Assembly (NCBI GenBank): GCA_004556055.1
Contig: SFIW01000003.1
Location: forward strand, 1 to 64,000
DNA from: Planctomycetaceae bacterium
Lineage (GTDB): Bacteria > Planctomycetota > Planctomycetia > Pirellulales > Thermoguttaceae
Direction of reading: 5' to 3'
DNA: 64,000 nt
In this document: positions 35,701 through 44,600 of the stretch, one piece after another
Numbering within the stretch: the stretch's first letter is position 1
How the letters are laid out: each line of letters begins with the position of its first letter
Program-made: the position numbers and the translations under genes
The notes under the pieces: generated by a model
What the model was told of the DNA's origin: nothing
The model's database searches: none
Seen by the model: the letters and a program-made list of their open reading frames with translations, nothing else

Positions 35701-36023
35701 GGATCGTCGATCGGAGAGGGTTGGGCGTCGGGATTGTAACGATTCGCATAGCGCGACCCCGAGGATTCTTGGAGCGTAAAGTTGTCTAATTCCCAGTATT
35801 TCTCGTCGGCGCTCTTGTCCACCGTATTGAGCAACTTATAGACGTCGGAGTCGGCGTCGCTTCGATAATGGGCTCTAGAACATCCCCCAAGAGCGACGGC
35901 GCAGGCAGTTCCAAGAACCGCAAGAAAGAATCCTCGACTAAACTGCAAAGAATTATGCGTCTTTCGTATACTGTCTTTTCGCTCGCGTCGGGTCGCGGTC
36001 TTGGCGAACAATTTGTATTTCAT
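32790..36023 (-). CDS. very large TolC-like outer membrane efflux lipoprotein
   Basis: About 1077 residues from the ATG at 36023 (AAAGGA upstream; the ATGs at 36035 and 36113 are alternatives). A long basic N-region precedes a lipobox: FFLAVLGTACAVALGGC. TolC/OEP features are visible in both halves: VAFDLALLHSPQYRTALENV, TNLSYSITQPFLRGAGRAIV and, late, FDAPLDRFIERNSYRQALISYDQ followed by RRMNLMLLMGIFNLDETGRW. Between the halves is an insert of about 250 residues rich in coiled coil (DLERNVRPRRVAALEAMRER region), which makes it more than twice the usual 450-500 residues. TolC proteins form trimeric outer-membrane channels; this one probably builds a longer periplasmic tunnel. No inner-membrane pump or membrane-fusion gene is adjacent. 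Confidence 0.85.
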   Translation of the reverse strand: MKYKLFAKTATRRERKDSIRKTHNSLQFSRGFFLAVLGTACAVALGGCSRAHYRSDADSDVYKLLNTVDKSADEKYWELDNFTLQESSGSRYANRYNPDAQPSPIDDPTAGRLLANVEGPKGLKKWTQNGFTRTIENENWRNTLPAPNEKGEIVLDQKVAFDLALLHSPQYRTALENVYLSALNVTAQRYAFDTRFYGGTSLFYNNRGAFTKDQSVSTLEAETLSLRGSKTLATGATVVADLANSMVWTFSPGSNTMTPTTNLSYSITQPFLRGAGRAIVLESLTRSERQLLANVRQLAFYQQGFYVGVLTGSSPVSAPSSGGYPGSGVGNAQVGGFYGLLSSQIRILNQEANVASSEDNYQRYEEYFATSRITDRTDVDRMRQNWLSSQQSLIELKDSYRDSVETYLISLGLPPDIENVVIRDPLLDQFVLMPETLEKLQNDVTVFLAWLRNKDNEIVGTTRERYIRSIDELRNPERPITRLTTADLRAIFSEFDQLFAAGLNETNADVDNLERNVRPRRVAALEAMRERFEKENPELDSSFADYRLFDERVVEIRNDLDRPQETINEFGVVLKARGVKYDVAKTLELINQTALAYSPSDLASMIIAGRENPEETPFPSTVTSLVSDLHMESELNDPIQFNADEIENSIKELERDLANATEENRAELMTRRQQLAKSVAQLRSGSLMRDDVYRFWFSSCLTKLSEEIMTLRLVQARARLESVELAIVDVDSNDAFRVAQERRLDWMNVRSSLVDQWRNIEIVADQLRSEMSVNVGGSISNTGSNPVKFNGNNAQFTTGLQFDAPLDRFIERNSYRQALISYDQARRNYYAYVDNVHQQLRSSIRAIELAQINFELQRDSVLTSIKRVHSAQLNLTKPPTGSSRVGSVNTSAEALTNALESLLSSQNQIMTTWLQYQSRRMNLMLLMGIFNLDETGRWIDPGNIDSNLLRSYVAGISASQSQDALSGVDRLPTYEQLAAGYTREALAEMGVSDVAQNDSEGFATSDDSNGGYQRAQTFEKYAEDAFAARDEQILLSRARAEEEENEKKRESLGLFDVDAKTDSNVPIVSASFDSARR

Positions 36024-36449
36024 TCTGAAACTCATTCCTTTCACGTAGACGTCCGTGTCTACGATCGCGCGTCCGCACATTGCGAACGCCTGATTTTCAA
36101 ACGCTCTGACCACGCGAATCCATTCGCGTCGACGGTTACTCGCCGCCTTTGAGCCTACTTTGTTCCTTCTGACGCAATAAAAAAACGAAAAACCCGAAAT
36201 TCTGAGGAACCGTGAGACCGGTCATTGTTTTCTATCGGCTCTTAACCCCTTTCACTTTTCCTAAAATTTCTGTTTGTTGGGATTTTGCGGAATTTTTGCA
36301 AGAAAAACGTTGCAAGAACTTTGATTTCTTTTAGCGCGTCTTGTCGCTGCTCCGACGGCCAGCAGACGACAGATAATTCCGGTTGTGTTGATAACGCAAA
36401 AAAAAGAAAAAAGAAAAGGCTCGATTTTTTGGTAATGCGGGGAAAAAAC

Positions 36450-36478
36450 TTGACATTTTCGATAAGTGACGGTACTAT
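36450..36478 (+). promoter_or_regulatory. promoter of the unknown gene at 36671
   Basis: TTGACA (36450-36455), 17 bases, TACTAT (36473-36478). Transcription would start near 36485, giving a leader of about 185 bases. The remainder of 36114-36449 is AT-rich and shows no gene. Confidence 0.65.
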
Positions 36479-36552
36479 CAATAGGGTAAAGTTTTAATGT
36501 CGAAGCGCTCTTGTTTACAATTTGATGTTAAAACGGATAATTTGAAGAAAGT

Positions 36553-36575
36553 AGCTAATTGTAATTGGCTTTTTG
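36553..36575 (+). other. leader hairpin followed by T run (attenuator candidate)
   Basis: AGCTAATT (36553-36560) pairs with AATTGGCT (36563-36570), then TTTTT. It lies between the promoter at 36450 and the ATG at 36671, where an intrinsic terminator would cap expression. Confidence 0.35.
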
Positions 36576-36670
36576 GACGATACGCAAAGCATACGCATAG
36601 CAGATAGCGACGAGCGGCGTCGCTTGCATAGGTTGCGCCCAGGATCCTCTCGGGACGTGGAGACGGAAAA

Positions 36671-37888
36671 ATGAACGTTTGGAACAAAGTTTTGATGGCG
36701 TTGATAACGATCGAGTGCATCGTTTTCGGTATTTTCGCCGCCAATAGATACAATGTGACGAAGACAGAAACGGCGAAGATCGAGAAACTCGAAGCGGATC
36801 TCGCGCAGACGCTTGAAGCCGTTCAGAAGCTTCGTTGCGAACTTTACGGCGGATTTGAATCCGCCGAGTCTTGGACTGATCAGCGCTTGATCGGACAGTT
36901 GGAATATATGCGACGCCTTCAGAATGGCGAGGCGTTTATGAATTGTCAGCCGACGACGGCGAACGTCGACGCGCAGACGCAGCAGACGTCCGTTTCGTTC
37001 TCCGTTTCCGCACAGGACAAAACGACGGCTTTCCGTCCCGGCTCTATCGCCTACGTTTTTGACGCGGGCGTTCCCGTCGCCGCAGCTCCTGCCGACGATT
37101 CCTCCGCCGCCGACGAACCTGCTCAAGAGCCCGTCGCCGCTCCTTATACCTTCCTTGGCGCCTTCGCCGTCGCCAACGCGACCGCAACTCAGGTTAATCT
37201 GACCTCCGTCGGCGCCGCCTCCGCAGAAGAGGTCAAAGCTCTTCAGGATTCCGCGCGTAGCGGAAACGCCTGGGTCGTCTACGCCGATCGTCTGCCGATC
37301 GACTCTCCGGACGACGTCGCGCTCTTAGCTAGCGAAAACGCGGAACTCGTCGCCGCTTTTTCCGATGAATCCCGCGCCTTCTGCTCCAAGACGTTGACCG
37401 TCGACGAAGCGGCTCTCGCGACCGACGATTCCGTTCGCCTTCCAGTCGATTTCCAAGGCTCTCTCGATTATCAATGGAGCGTTCGCGATCGCGAGAATAT
37501 CGTCAACGCGCGTCGCACTTCCGCGATCGCCACCCTTTCTAACGTCATCGCCGACCAAGTCGTTGCGATTGGCGACGAACCGACCGATCAGAAAATTCTT
37601 GATCTTGACAACTGGGACGCGATTTACGCCGCCGCCGTCGCTCGCAAAAGAGTCGACTCTTGGCGCGAAAACATCGCGACGACCCGCGCGGCTCTCGGTC
37701 GTATGAACGGATATTGCGACCTCGCGAAGAAGGTTCTTGACGCCGCTGCGGATGGCGTCGACGCCTGCGAAAAGGCGATTGCGCAGAAGTTGGCTGAGAA
37801 CGCCGAACTCGCCGCCAAGATCGCTTGGGCTCAGTTCGCCGCTTACGAAAAGCTTAACGCTCAGTCGCAAACCGCCGCTAACAACTGA
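36671..37888 (+). CDS. membrane-anchored coiled-coil protein of unknown function
   Basis: 405 residues. An N-terminal membrane helix (VLMALITIECIVFGIFAANR) is followed at once by a coiled coil (AKIEKLEADLAQTLEAVQ). The middle 250 residues are Ala-rich and predicted globular with a repeated style (LGAFAVANATATQVNLTS), and the C-terminal third is again helical (ENIATTRAALGRMNGYC, KLAENAELAAKIAWAQFAAY). I recognise no family, though this type of 'N-terminal helix plus periplasmic coiled coil' protein is common in Planctomycetota. It has a strong promoter, long leader and its own terminator, so it looks like a well expressed single gene. Confidence 0.75.
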   Translation: MNVWNKVLMALITIECIVFGIFAANRYNVTKTETAKIEKLEADLAQTLEAVQKLRCELYGGFESAESWTDQRLIGQLEYMRRLQNGEAFMNCQPTTANVDAQTQQTSVSFSVSAQDKTTAFRPGSIAYVFDAGVPVAAAPADDSSAADEPAQEPVAAPYTFLGAFAVANATATQVNLTSVGAASAEEVKALQDSARSGNAWVVYADRLPIDSPDDVALLASENAELVAAFSDESRAFCSKTLTVDEAALATDDSVRLPVDFQGSLDYQWSVRDRENIVNARRTSAIATLSNVIADQVVAIGDEPTDQKILDLDNWDAIYAAAVARKRVDSWRENIATTRAALGRMNGYCDLAKKVLDAAADGVDACEKAIAQKLAENAELAAKIAWAQFAAYEKLNAQSQTAANN

Positions 37889-37923
37889 CTTGAACGTCCA
37901 CGTCCCAATTGTGACAATAAAAA

Positions 37924-37955
37924 AACGCCTGCGTGTTGATCGTAGGCGTTTTTTA
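37924..37955 (+). terminator. terminator between 36671 gene and the acidic protein gene
   Basis: AACGCCT (37924-37930) pairs with AGGCGTT (37944-37950), extended by GCG/CGT, then TTTT. A-rich left flank makes it bidirectional. Confidence 0.75.
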
Positions 37956-38009
37956 TTGATTGTCAATTTGGCAAGAGAAAGACGCGCTAGTCGTGCGAAG
38001 CGCGTCGGT

Positions 38010-38543
38010 TTAATCTTCGATCCCGCCGTATTCGTAATCGGACGTCTCCATTGCGTCAAACTCTTGTTCTAGTTCTTCGACGGTGGGGATCTGCTCGTCG
38101 GCGGGTTCGGCGCAAGAAGCGTCGGCCCCGCTCTTGTTTAAGCTCTTGCCGCCGTTCTTCTCCTTCTCTTTCCTGTACGCTTCTTGACGAAGCTTTTCGC
38201 GTTCAAGCTCTTCCCGTTCGAGCTCTTCTTCGATTTCGTCGAAACCTTCTTCTGGAAGATTTTCAAAATCCGCGTCAAACTCGTCGTCGAAATCGTCTTC
38301 TTCCGGATTCGGCGCACGACGAATCCCGTTCTTGAACGCGTAGGGATCGATGTAGAAACGATCGTTCGGATCAAGGGAAGGTCTTTCGGCTTGCCCATCC
38401 TCTTGGAGAGAATATGTTTCCGAACGACGACGTTCTTCAAAACTCACGCTCTCAAACGAGTCGCCGGAGCGCCAATCGACTTGATAGTCGACCGATTCTA
38501 CTTTGACGCGCGTCGTTGTCTTGGATTTACAAACCTCTTTCAT
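38010..38543 (-). CDS. acidic protein of unknown function
   Basis: 177 residues, very acidic: runs such as EEDDFDDEFDADFENLPEEG and ELEREELEREKLRQEAYRKE, with a basic N-terminal strand (TTRVKVESVDYQVDWRSG) and a DPYAFKNGIRR segment in the middle. No signal peptide or membrane helix, so probably cytoplasmic. AGGAC and a -10/-35 pair precede the start. The composition resembles histone-like/acidic chaperone or ribosome-associated tails, but no family is recognised. Transcribed alone toward the terminator at 37924. Confidence 0.65.
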   Translation of the reverse strand: MKEVCKSKTTTRVKVESVDYQVDWRSGDSFESVSFEERRRSETYSLQEDGQAERPSLDPNDRFYIDPYAFKNGIRRAPNPEEDDFDDEFDADFENLPEEGFDEIEEELEREELEREKLRQEAYRKEKEKNGGKSLNKSGADASCAEPADEQIPTVEELEQEFDAMETSDYEYGGIED

Positions 38544-38588
38544 GTATGTTGTCCTTTAATTTGCGTCGATTAAGACTAATCGCGCCGC

Positions 38589-38617
38589 ATTATAATACGC
38601 TATTGTTGGCGTGAAAA
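38589..38617 (-). promoter_or_regulatory. promoter of the acidic protein gene
   Basis: On the minus strand TTTTCA (38617-38612), 17 bases, TATAAT (38594-38589); leader of about 40 bases. Confidence 0.5.
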
Positions 38618-38745
38618 GATAAGAAAAGAACTTTTCTCATTTTTTCTTAATAATATTCGTCGTTTTTCTATAGATCCTTCATTACCTTTCTCCACTTTTC
38701 TAAAAACGTTCCCATAGACCTTTCTTAGAAAATGGAAGCGTCCCC

Positions 38746-38774
38746 GTGTTATTTTTTATAACGCCTATTATAAT
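38746..38774 (+). promoter_or_regulatory. promoter candidate for aspS
   Basis: TATAAT at 38769-38774 with a weak GTGTTA -35 17 bases upstream; leader of about 85 bases to the GTG at 38868. Confidence 0.35.
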
Positions 38775-38867
38775 CAAGGAGAATGCGTTCTGTTGTAAAC
38801 GCTTGGCGACGGGCGGCGCGCGCGCGTCTCCTCGCAATTTGTCGACATTTTTTAAGGGAATTTAACG

Positions 38868-40661
38868 GTGTATCGAACAAATACATGCGGCGAACTGGGC
38901 CGCAACAACGTGGGCGAGGTCGTGACGATCGCGGGATGGGTGGATTCTGCGCGCGACCACAGCGGCGTCTTCTTTGTCAATCTGCGCGATCGCTACGGTA
39001 AGACCCAAACGGTCTTTGACGCGGCCGCCGACCAGGAGCTCTTCCAACTCGTCAAGACGCTCCATAACGAAGACGTCGTTCAAATTACCGGAGAGGTTTT
39101 GGCAAGACCCGAGGGACTTGTCAACCCCGAAATGAAGACCGGCGAGATCGAAATTCGCGCCACGAAACTCGTTGTTCTTAATCGTTCGGAGACCGTCCCC
39201 TTCCTCCCGTCCGCCCCCGAGGTTCCCTCCGAGGAAATGCGGCTCAAGCATCGATATATCGACCTGCGGCGTCCTGAAATGCAGCGCGTTCTCACGCTCC
39301 GTCACCGCATCACGAAGACGCTGCGCGACTATTTCGACGAAAACGGTTTTCTTGAAGTGGAAACGCCGATTCTTGGTAAAAGCACCCCCGAAGGCGCGCG
39401 CGACTATCTCGTCCCCAGCCGCGTCACTCAAGGCGCGTTCTACGCCCTCCCGCAGTCTCCGCAGCTCTATAAGCAGCTCCTTATGATCGCCGGGTACGAC
39501 CGCTACGTTCAGGTCGCGCGTTGCTTCCGCGACGAAGACCTCCGCGCAGACCGACAGCCCGAATTCACCCAACTCGACCTCGAAATGTCGTTCGTCGAGA
39601 TGGAGGACGTTATCGAGCTCGTCAGTAAGCTCGTTCAGCGCCTCATGAAGGAGATTAAGGGCGTCGATATTCCTCTTCCTCTTCCGCGCATCACTTACGA
39701 CGAAGCGATGGAGCGTTTCGGACACGACGCTCCCGATCTGCGCTTTGGCATGGAGCTTAAAGACGTCACCGATATCGCGAAGACCGTCGATTTCAAGGTC
39801 TTCCGCTCCGTCGCGGAAAACGGAGGACGCGTACGCGGTATCAACGTTAAGAACGCCGCCGACAAGTATAGCCGTAAAGATATTGACAACCTCACCGCGT
39901 GGACTGCGGAACAGTTCGGCGCGAAGGGAATCGTCTGGTTCAAGGTCGATTCCGAAGGCAAATTGACCGGTTCCAGCGCGAAGAACTTCTCCGCGGAAGC
40001 GCTTGAAGCGATTGGGAAGAAACTCGATGTCGAAGCGAACGACTTGCTCCTCTTCTCCTGCGGCGACTTCAATCTGACTTGCCGCGTCTTGAACGGTTTG
40101 CGTCGTCGTCTCGCCGCCGAACTCAAACTTTACGATCCCGAAGAGATGAACTTCTGCTGGGTCGTTAAGTTCCCGATGTTCCACTGGGACGAAGAAGAGA
40201 ATCGTTGGGTTGCGGAGCACCATCCCTTCACGGCTCCCCTCGTCGAAGATCTTGCGAAACTCGACGGCGACGACGAAGCGATCAGCTCGATTCGCGCGCA
40301 GGCGTACGACCTCGTGCTTAACGGCTTTGAAGCGGGCGGCGGCACGATCCGTATTCACGACCCCGAGATTCAGAACAAAGTTTTCGGCTTGCTCGGAATG
40401 ACGCGCGAACAGGCGCGCGAGCAGTTCGGTTTCCTCGTCGACGCGTTGCAGTTCGGCGCTCCTCCTCACGGGGGACTCGCGCTCGGTTTGGATCGCGTCG
40501 TCATGCTCTTTGCGGGCGTTGACAATATCCGCGACTGCATCGCGTTCCCGAAGACGACGAAGGCGAGCGACTTGATGACGGGCGCGCCAGCGGAAGTCGC
40601 GCAGAAGCAGCTCGACGAACTCGCGATTAAGTCGACGCTTCCTCCGAAGAAGGAAGATTGA
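38868..40661 (+). CDS. aspS: aspartyl-tRNA synthetase
   Basis: 597 residues, the usual length for bacterial AspRS. It starts at a GTG with AAGGGA upstream. The anticodon-binding OB fold leads (VTIAGWVDSARDHSGVFFVN), then the class II core: motif 1 in RRPEMQRVLTLRHRI, motif 2 ARCFRDEDLRADRQPEFTQ, the bacterial GAD insertion (residues about 280-420, beginning DAPDLRFGMEL) and motif 3 GGLALGLDRVVMLFAG. It charges tRNA-Asp (possibly also tRNA-Asn, which would then need an amidotransferase; not decidable here). A hairpin at 40681 separates it from punA. Confidence 0.96.
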   Translation: MYRTNTCGELGRNNVGEVVTIAGWVDSARDHSGVFFVNLRDRYGKTQTVFDAAADQELFQLVKTLHNEDVVQITGEVLARPEGLVNPEMKTGEIEIRATKLVVLNRSETVPFLPSAPEVPSEEMRLKHRYIDLRRPEMQRVLTLRHRITKTLRDYFDENGFLEVETPILGKSTPEGARDYLVPSRVTQGAFYALPQSPQLYKQLLMIAGYDRYVQVARCFRDEDLRADRQPEFTQLDLEMSFVEMEDVIELVSKLVQRLMKEIKGVDIPLPLPRITYDEAMERFGHDAPDLRFGMELKDVTDIAKTVDFKVFRSVAENGGRVRGINVKNAADKYSRKDIDNLTAWTAEQFGAKGIVWFKVDSEGKLTGSSAKNFSAEALEAIGKKLDVEANDLLLFSCGDFNLTCRVLNGLRRRLAAELKLYDPEEMNFCWVVKFPMFHWDEEENRWVAEHHPFTAPLVEDLAKLDGDDEAISSIRAQAYDLVLNGFEAGGGTIRIHDPEIQNKVFGLLGMTREQAREQFGFLVDALQFGAPPHGGLALGLDRVVMLFAGVDNIRDCIAFPKTTKASDLMTGAPAEVAQKQLDELAIKSTLPPKKED

Positions 40662-40680
40662 GAGTCGGTTTGAGATCTTA

Positions 40681-40706
40681 GGCTCCGCGCAGCGCGGAGC
40701 CCTTTC
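40681..40706 (+). terminator. terminator between aspS and punA
   Basis: Near-perfect 9-bp stem GGCTCCGCG (40681-40689)/CGCGGAGCC (40693-40701) with loop CAG, followed by only CTTTC; perhaps an attenuator allowing some read-through. Confidence 0.6.
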
Positions 40707-40723
40707 CTAGAACGGACGACGTT

Positions 40724-41542
40724 ATGACGGAATACGATATGATTCAAGAGGCGGTCGCGACGATTCGCGCGCGGTGGTCCAAGCAAGCGGACGTCGGGAT
40801 TATTCTCGGCACCGGGCTCGGCGCGCTCGCGGATCGAATCTCCGCCGACGCGACGATTCCTTACGAAGAAATTCCGCATTTTGCTCGATCTACGGTCGAG
40901 TCTCACGCGGGACGATTGATTCTCGGTTCTCTCGAAGGGAAGACCGTCGTCGCGATGCAGGGGCGTTTTCACTACTACGAGGGATTTTCGCCCAAACAAA
41001 TCGTCTTCCCCGTGAGGGTGATGCGCGCGCTCGGCGCCAAGACGCTGATCGTTTCGAACGCGTGCGGGGGATTGAATCCCCAATTTCGCGCGGGCGATTT
41101 GATGCTGATAGAGGATCATATCAATCTTCAGGGCATGAATCCTCTGATCGGACCGAACGACGATCGGCTCGGGGCGCGTTTTCCGGATATGATCGAGCCG
41201 TATTCGCGGCGTCTTTTGGAGCTGGCGCGAGATACGGCGCTCTCTAAGGGGATTCCGACGCATACGGGCGTTTACGTAGCGGTCGCGGGTCCGAACCTTG
41301 AGACGCGCGCGGAATATCGTTTCCTGCGCGCGATAGGCGCCGACGCGGTCGGAATGTCGACCGTTCCCGAAGTTCTCGCCGCCGTCCATATGAACATGCG
41401 CGTCTTGGGGATCTCCTGCGTCACCGACATGGGACTTCCCGACGCCTTGGAACCGGCGAGTCTTCCGCGTATCCTAGATAACGCGGCAAAGGCCGAGCCG
41501 AAAATGAATGAGATTATATGCGGCGTATTGAAGAAAATCTAG
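40724..41542 (+). CDS. punA: purine nucleoside phosphorylase (PNP type I)
   Basis: 272 residues. Trimeric PNP signatures are clear: VGIILGTGLGALADR, a phosphate/purine loop AMQGRFHYYEGFSP, SNACGGLNPQFRAGDLMLIEDHIN region, and GPNLETRAEYRF with the GADAVGMSTVPEVL base-binding segment. It splits inosine and guanosine (and deoxy forms) with phosphate to free the base and (deoxy)ribose-1-phosphate in nucleotide salvage. It sits between aspS and ileS on the same strand. Confidence 0.95.
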   Translation: MTEYDMIQEAVATIRARWSKQADVGIILGTGLGALADRISADATIPYEEIPHFARSTVESHAGRLILGSLEGKTVVAMQGRFHYYEGFSPKQIVFPVRVMRALGAKTLIVSNACGGLNPQFRAGDLMLIEDHINLQGMNPLIGPNDDRLGARFPDMIEPYSRRLLELARDTALSKGIPTHTGVYVAVAGPNLETRAEYRFLRAIGADAVGMSTVPEVLAAVHMNMRVLGISCVTDMGLPDALEPASLPRILDNAAKAEPKMNEIICGVLKKI

Positions 41543-41650
41543 AAAGCCTTTCCCTCTTCTCGACGGCGCCGCGTTAATTGCGCCAGCGCCGGACTTCGAA
41601 CGCGAGGCGGCGGCGATCAAAATATTTGTAGTTTTATTAAGGATCACCAT

Positions 41651-44600
41651 ATGGCGAACGAACAACCTAATTCTGACGTTTCGAGCGAATCGCTCCTCTC
41701 CACGAGCGCAAACTTTCCGCAGAACGAAGAATTGATCATTAAACGATGGCGGGAACTAGGCGTCTATCAAGAATCTTTAAAGAGACGTCGAGAATCGAAC
41801 AAGGGCTCTTTTGTTTTTTATGAAGGGCCTCCCACCGCCAACGGAATCCCGCATCCCGGCCACTGTCTCACGCGCGCAATGAAAGATCTGTATCCCCGTT
41901 ACAAGACGATGAAGGGATATTTCTGCGAGCGAAAAGCTGGTTGGGACACCCATGGTCTTCCCGTCGAGGTTGAAGTGGGCAAGGAGCTCGTGAAAGAAGG
42001 GTTGATTAAGGAAAACTCGAAGGAAGAAATCGAGCGTTTTGGTCTCGAACCCTTCGTCCATCGTTGCATCGCCAACGTCTTCCGGTATACGTCGCAGTGG
42101 GAAGAATTGACCGAGCGGATCGGCTTCTGGGTCGATTTGCGCAACGCGTACGTCACCTATCACCGTTCTTTCGTCGAAAGCGTTTGGTTTGCGCTGAAAA
42201 ACTTCTTCGATCGCGGGCTCCTCTATCAGGGACACAAGATCGTTTGGTGGTGGGCGCAAGGGGGCACGGCGCTTTCTTCGGGCGAAGTGGGGCAGGGGTA
42301 TCGTCAAGTCGGCGATCCTAGCGTCTTTGTTCGTTGTCCTATCATTAACGAATCGAGCGATTCCAAGTGGGACGCCGTCGACCTCCTAGTCTGGACGACC
42401 ACGCCGTGGACTCTTCCCAGCAACCAGTTCGTCGCGGTTCATCCCGATCTCGAATACTCCGTAATCAAGCTGACGACGAAAGAGGGCGTCGAGGATACGC
42501 GCGCGATGATCGTCGCGTCCGCGCTCGTCGATACCGTCGCGTCGAAGATCAAGGCGACGACGAACGTTCTCTTTACCTGCAAGGGATCCGAACTTCTTGA
42601 CAAACGTTATCAACCGCCCTTCGACTGCTTCTACAAGGAACAGGGCTCCCTTAAAGGCCGACTCAAGGACGGGGGCGAGATTTACCGCGCGTGGCGCGTC
42701 GTTCCCGCGACTTACGTCACGATCGATTCCGGAACGGGCCTGGTACACCAAGCGGGCGCGTTCGGCGAAGACGACTTCAACGTCCTTGTGGAACAGCAGG
42801 AGCGTTTCGTTGAAGGGGACGCGCCGGAACTTCTTTGCGCCGTCGCCCCCAACGGTAAATTCACGAGCGTCTTCCCCGAATTCGAAGGCCGCTGGGTCAA
42901 AGAAGCGGACAAGGATATTATTCGCGCGATGAAGGAACGCGGCGTCCTTTACTGGCAAGAACAGTATCTGCACGACTATCCCTTCTGCTGGCGCGCTCCG
43001 AACGATCCGCTTATCCAGTACCCGCGTCGCAGTTGGTTCGTGCGTACGACGGACTTTACCGAACAGATGCTCGAGAACAACTCGCACATCAACTGGATTC
43101 CCGAGCACATTCGCGACGGTCGTTTCGGCCATTTCCTTGCCGGAAAGGTCGACTGGGCGCTCTCGCGCGAACGCTATTGGGGAACTCCCCTTCCCGTGTG
43201 GGAATGTGAAGAGACGGGCTATCAGGAAGCGATCGGCTCTTACGACGAGCTCCTTTCGAAACCTGGCGCCGCAGGCGTCGAAGTCTGGCAAGCTGCGCGC
43301 GACGCGGCTAAGAAGGAGAAGGGGGACGCTTGGACCGAGAAGGACGAAGAACTGTGGAATCACCTACGCGTTCACAAGCCGTATATCGACGCGGTGACGT
43401 ACGATTCCCCCAAGGCGCCTGGAAAGAAGATGCGCCGCGTTCCCGAAGTCATCGACTGTTGGTTCGACTCCGGTTCGATGCCCTTCGCGCAGTTCGGGTT
43501 CCCGCACGCGGAAGGTTCCAAGGAACTCTTCAAAAAGCATTTTCCCGCAGACTTCATCAGCGAAGCGATCGATCAGACGCGCGGTTGGTTCTACTCGCAA
43601 GTCGCGATTTCAACCCTCCTCTTTGGGGACAAAGAGTCGCGCAAGGCGATCGGTATCGACAAGGATTTCCCGCATCCCTTCAAGAACTGTATTGTTCTTG
43701 GACTCATGCTCGCCGAATGGTACGAAAACAACGCCGATAAACTCGACATTCGCCTCACGGAAAAAGAGGCTCTCGAAGCGTTCGGAAAGGGTAAGTTCAC
43801 GAAGCGCGTCGGCAAGATGTCCAAGTCCCTCAAGAACTACCGACTGCCCAAAGAGATCTTCGACAAATACGGCGCCGACGCCCTCCGTTGGTACTTCTTC
43901 GCCAACCAGGCCCCCTGGAACTCGATCGTCTACAGCGAGAACTCGATCAAGGACAGCTTGCCCGAATTCATGATTCGCCTCATGAACGTCGTCTCTTTCT
44001 TCAAGGTTTACCAGAAGATCGACGGCTTTGCTCCGGAGCGCGAATTGGATCTTGCCGCGATCAAAAACGCGGGAGCCATGCTCACGCCGGAAGATTTGGC
44101 GACCGCAAGCTCGTATCGTCCCGTCTCAGAACGCGCCGAGTTGGATCGCTGGCTCTTGAGCGAACTCCATTCGACGGTCAAATTTGTCGACGAGCGTCTC
44201 GACGCGTACGATCATTTCGTCGCGTGCGGGAAGATCACCGCGTTTGTCGATTCCTTGTCGAACTGGTACGTGCGTCGTAGCCGCGACCGATTCTGGTCCG
44301 GGGAAGAGTCGCAGTCGAAGAAGGACGCTTACTGGACCCTTTACGAGACGTTAATAACCCTCGCGAAGTTGATCGCGCCTTTCACGCCCTTCATTTCCGA
44401 GCGCATCTGGCTCCTCATGACGGAGAACTTTGGCGACGCGGCGCTTGCGAGCGTCCACTGGTGCGACTATCCCGTCGCGAACGAGAGCGTCGTCGATCCG
44501 GTCTTGGCGCGTAAAATGGCGCACGTGCGCGAAATCGTCTCCTTGGGACACAACGCGCGAACTTGCGCAAAACTCAAAGTGCGACAGCCTCTTTCGGGTA

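Noticed and set aside
36285..36497. Small plus-strand gene before the 36671 gene
   Set aside because: Lys/Cys-rich low-complexity translation, and it overlaps the strong promoter at 36450.
38780..38867. T-box or other tRNA-sensing leader before aspS
   Set aside because: The GC-rich stretch shows no T-box motif and such leaders are essentially confined to Gram-positives.
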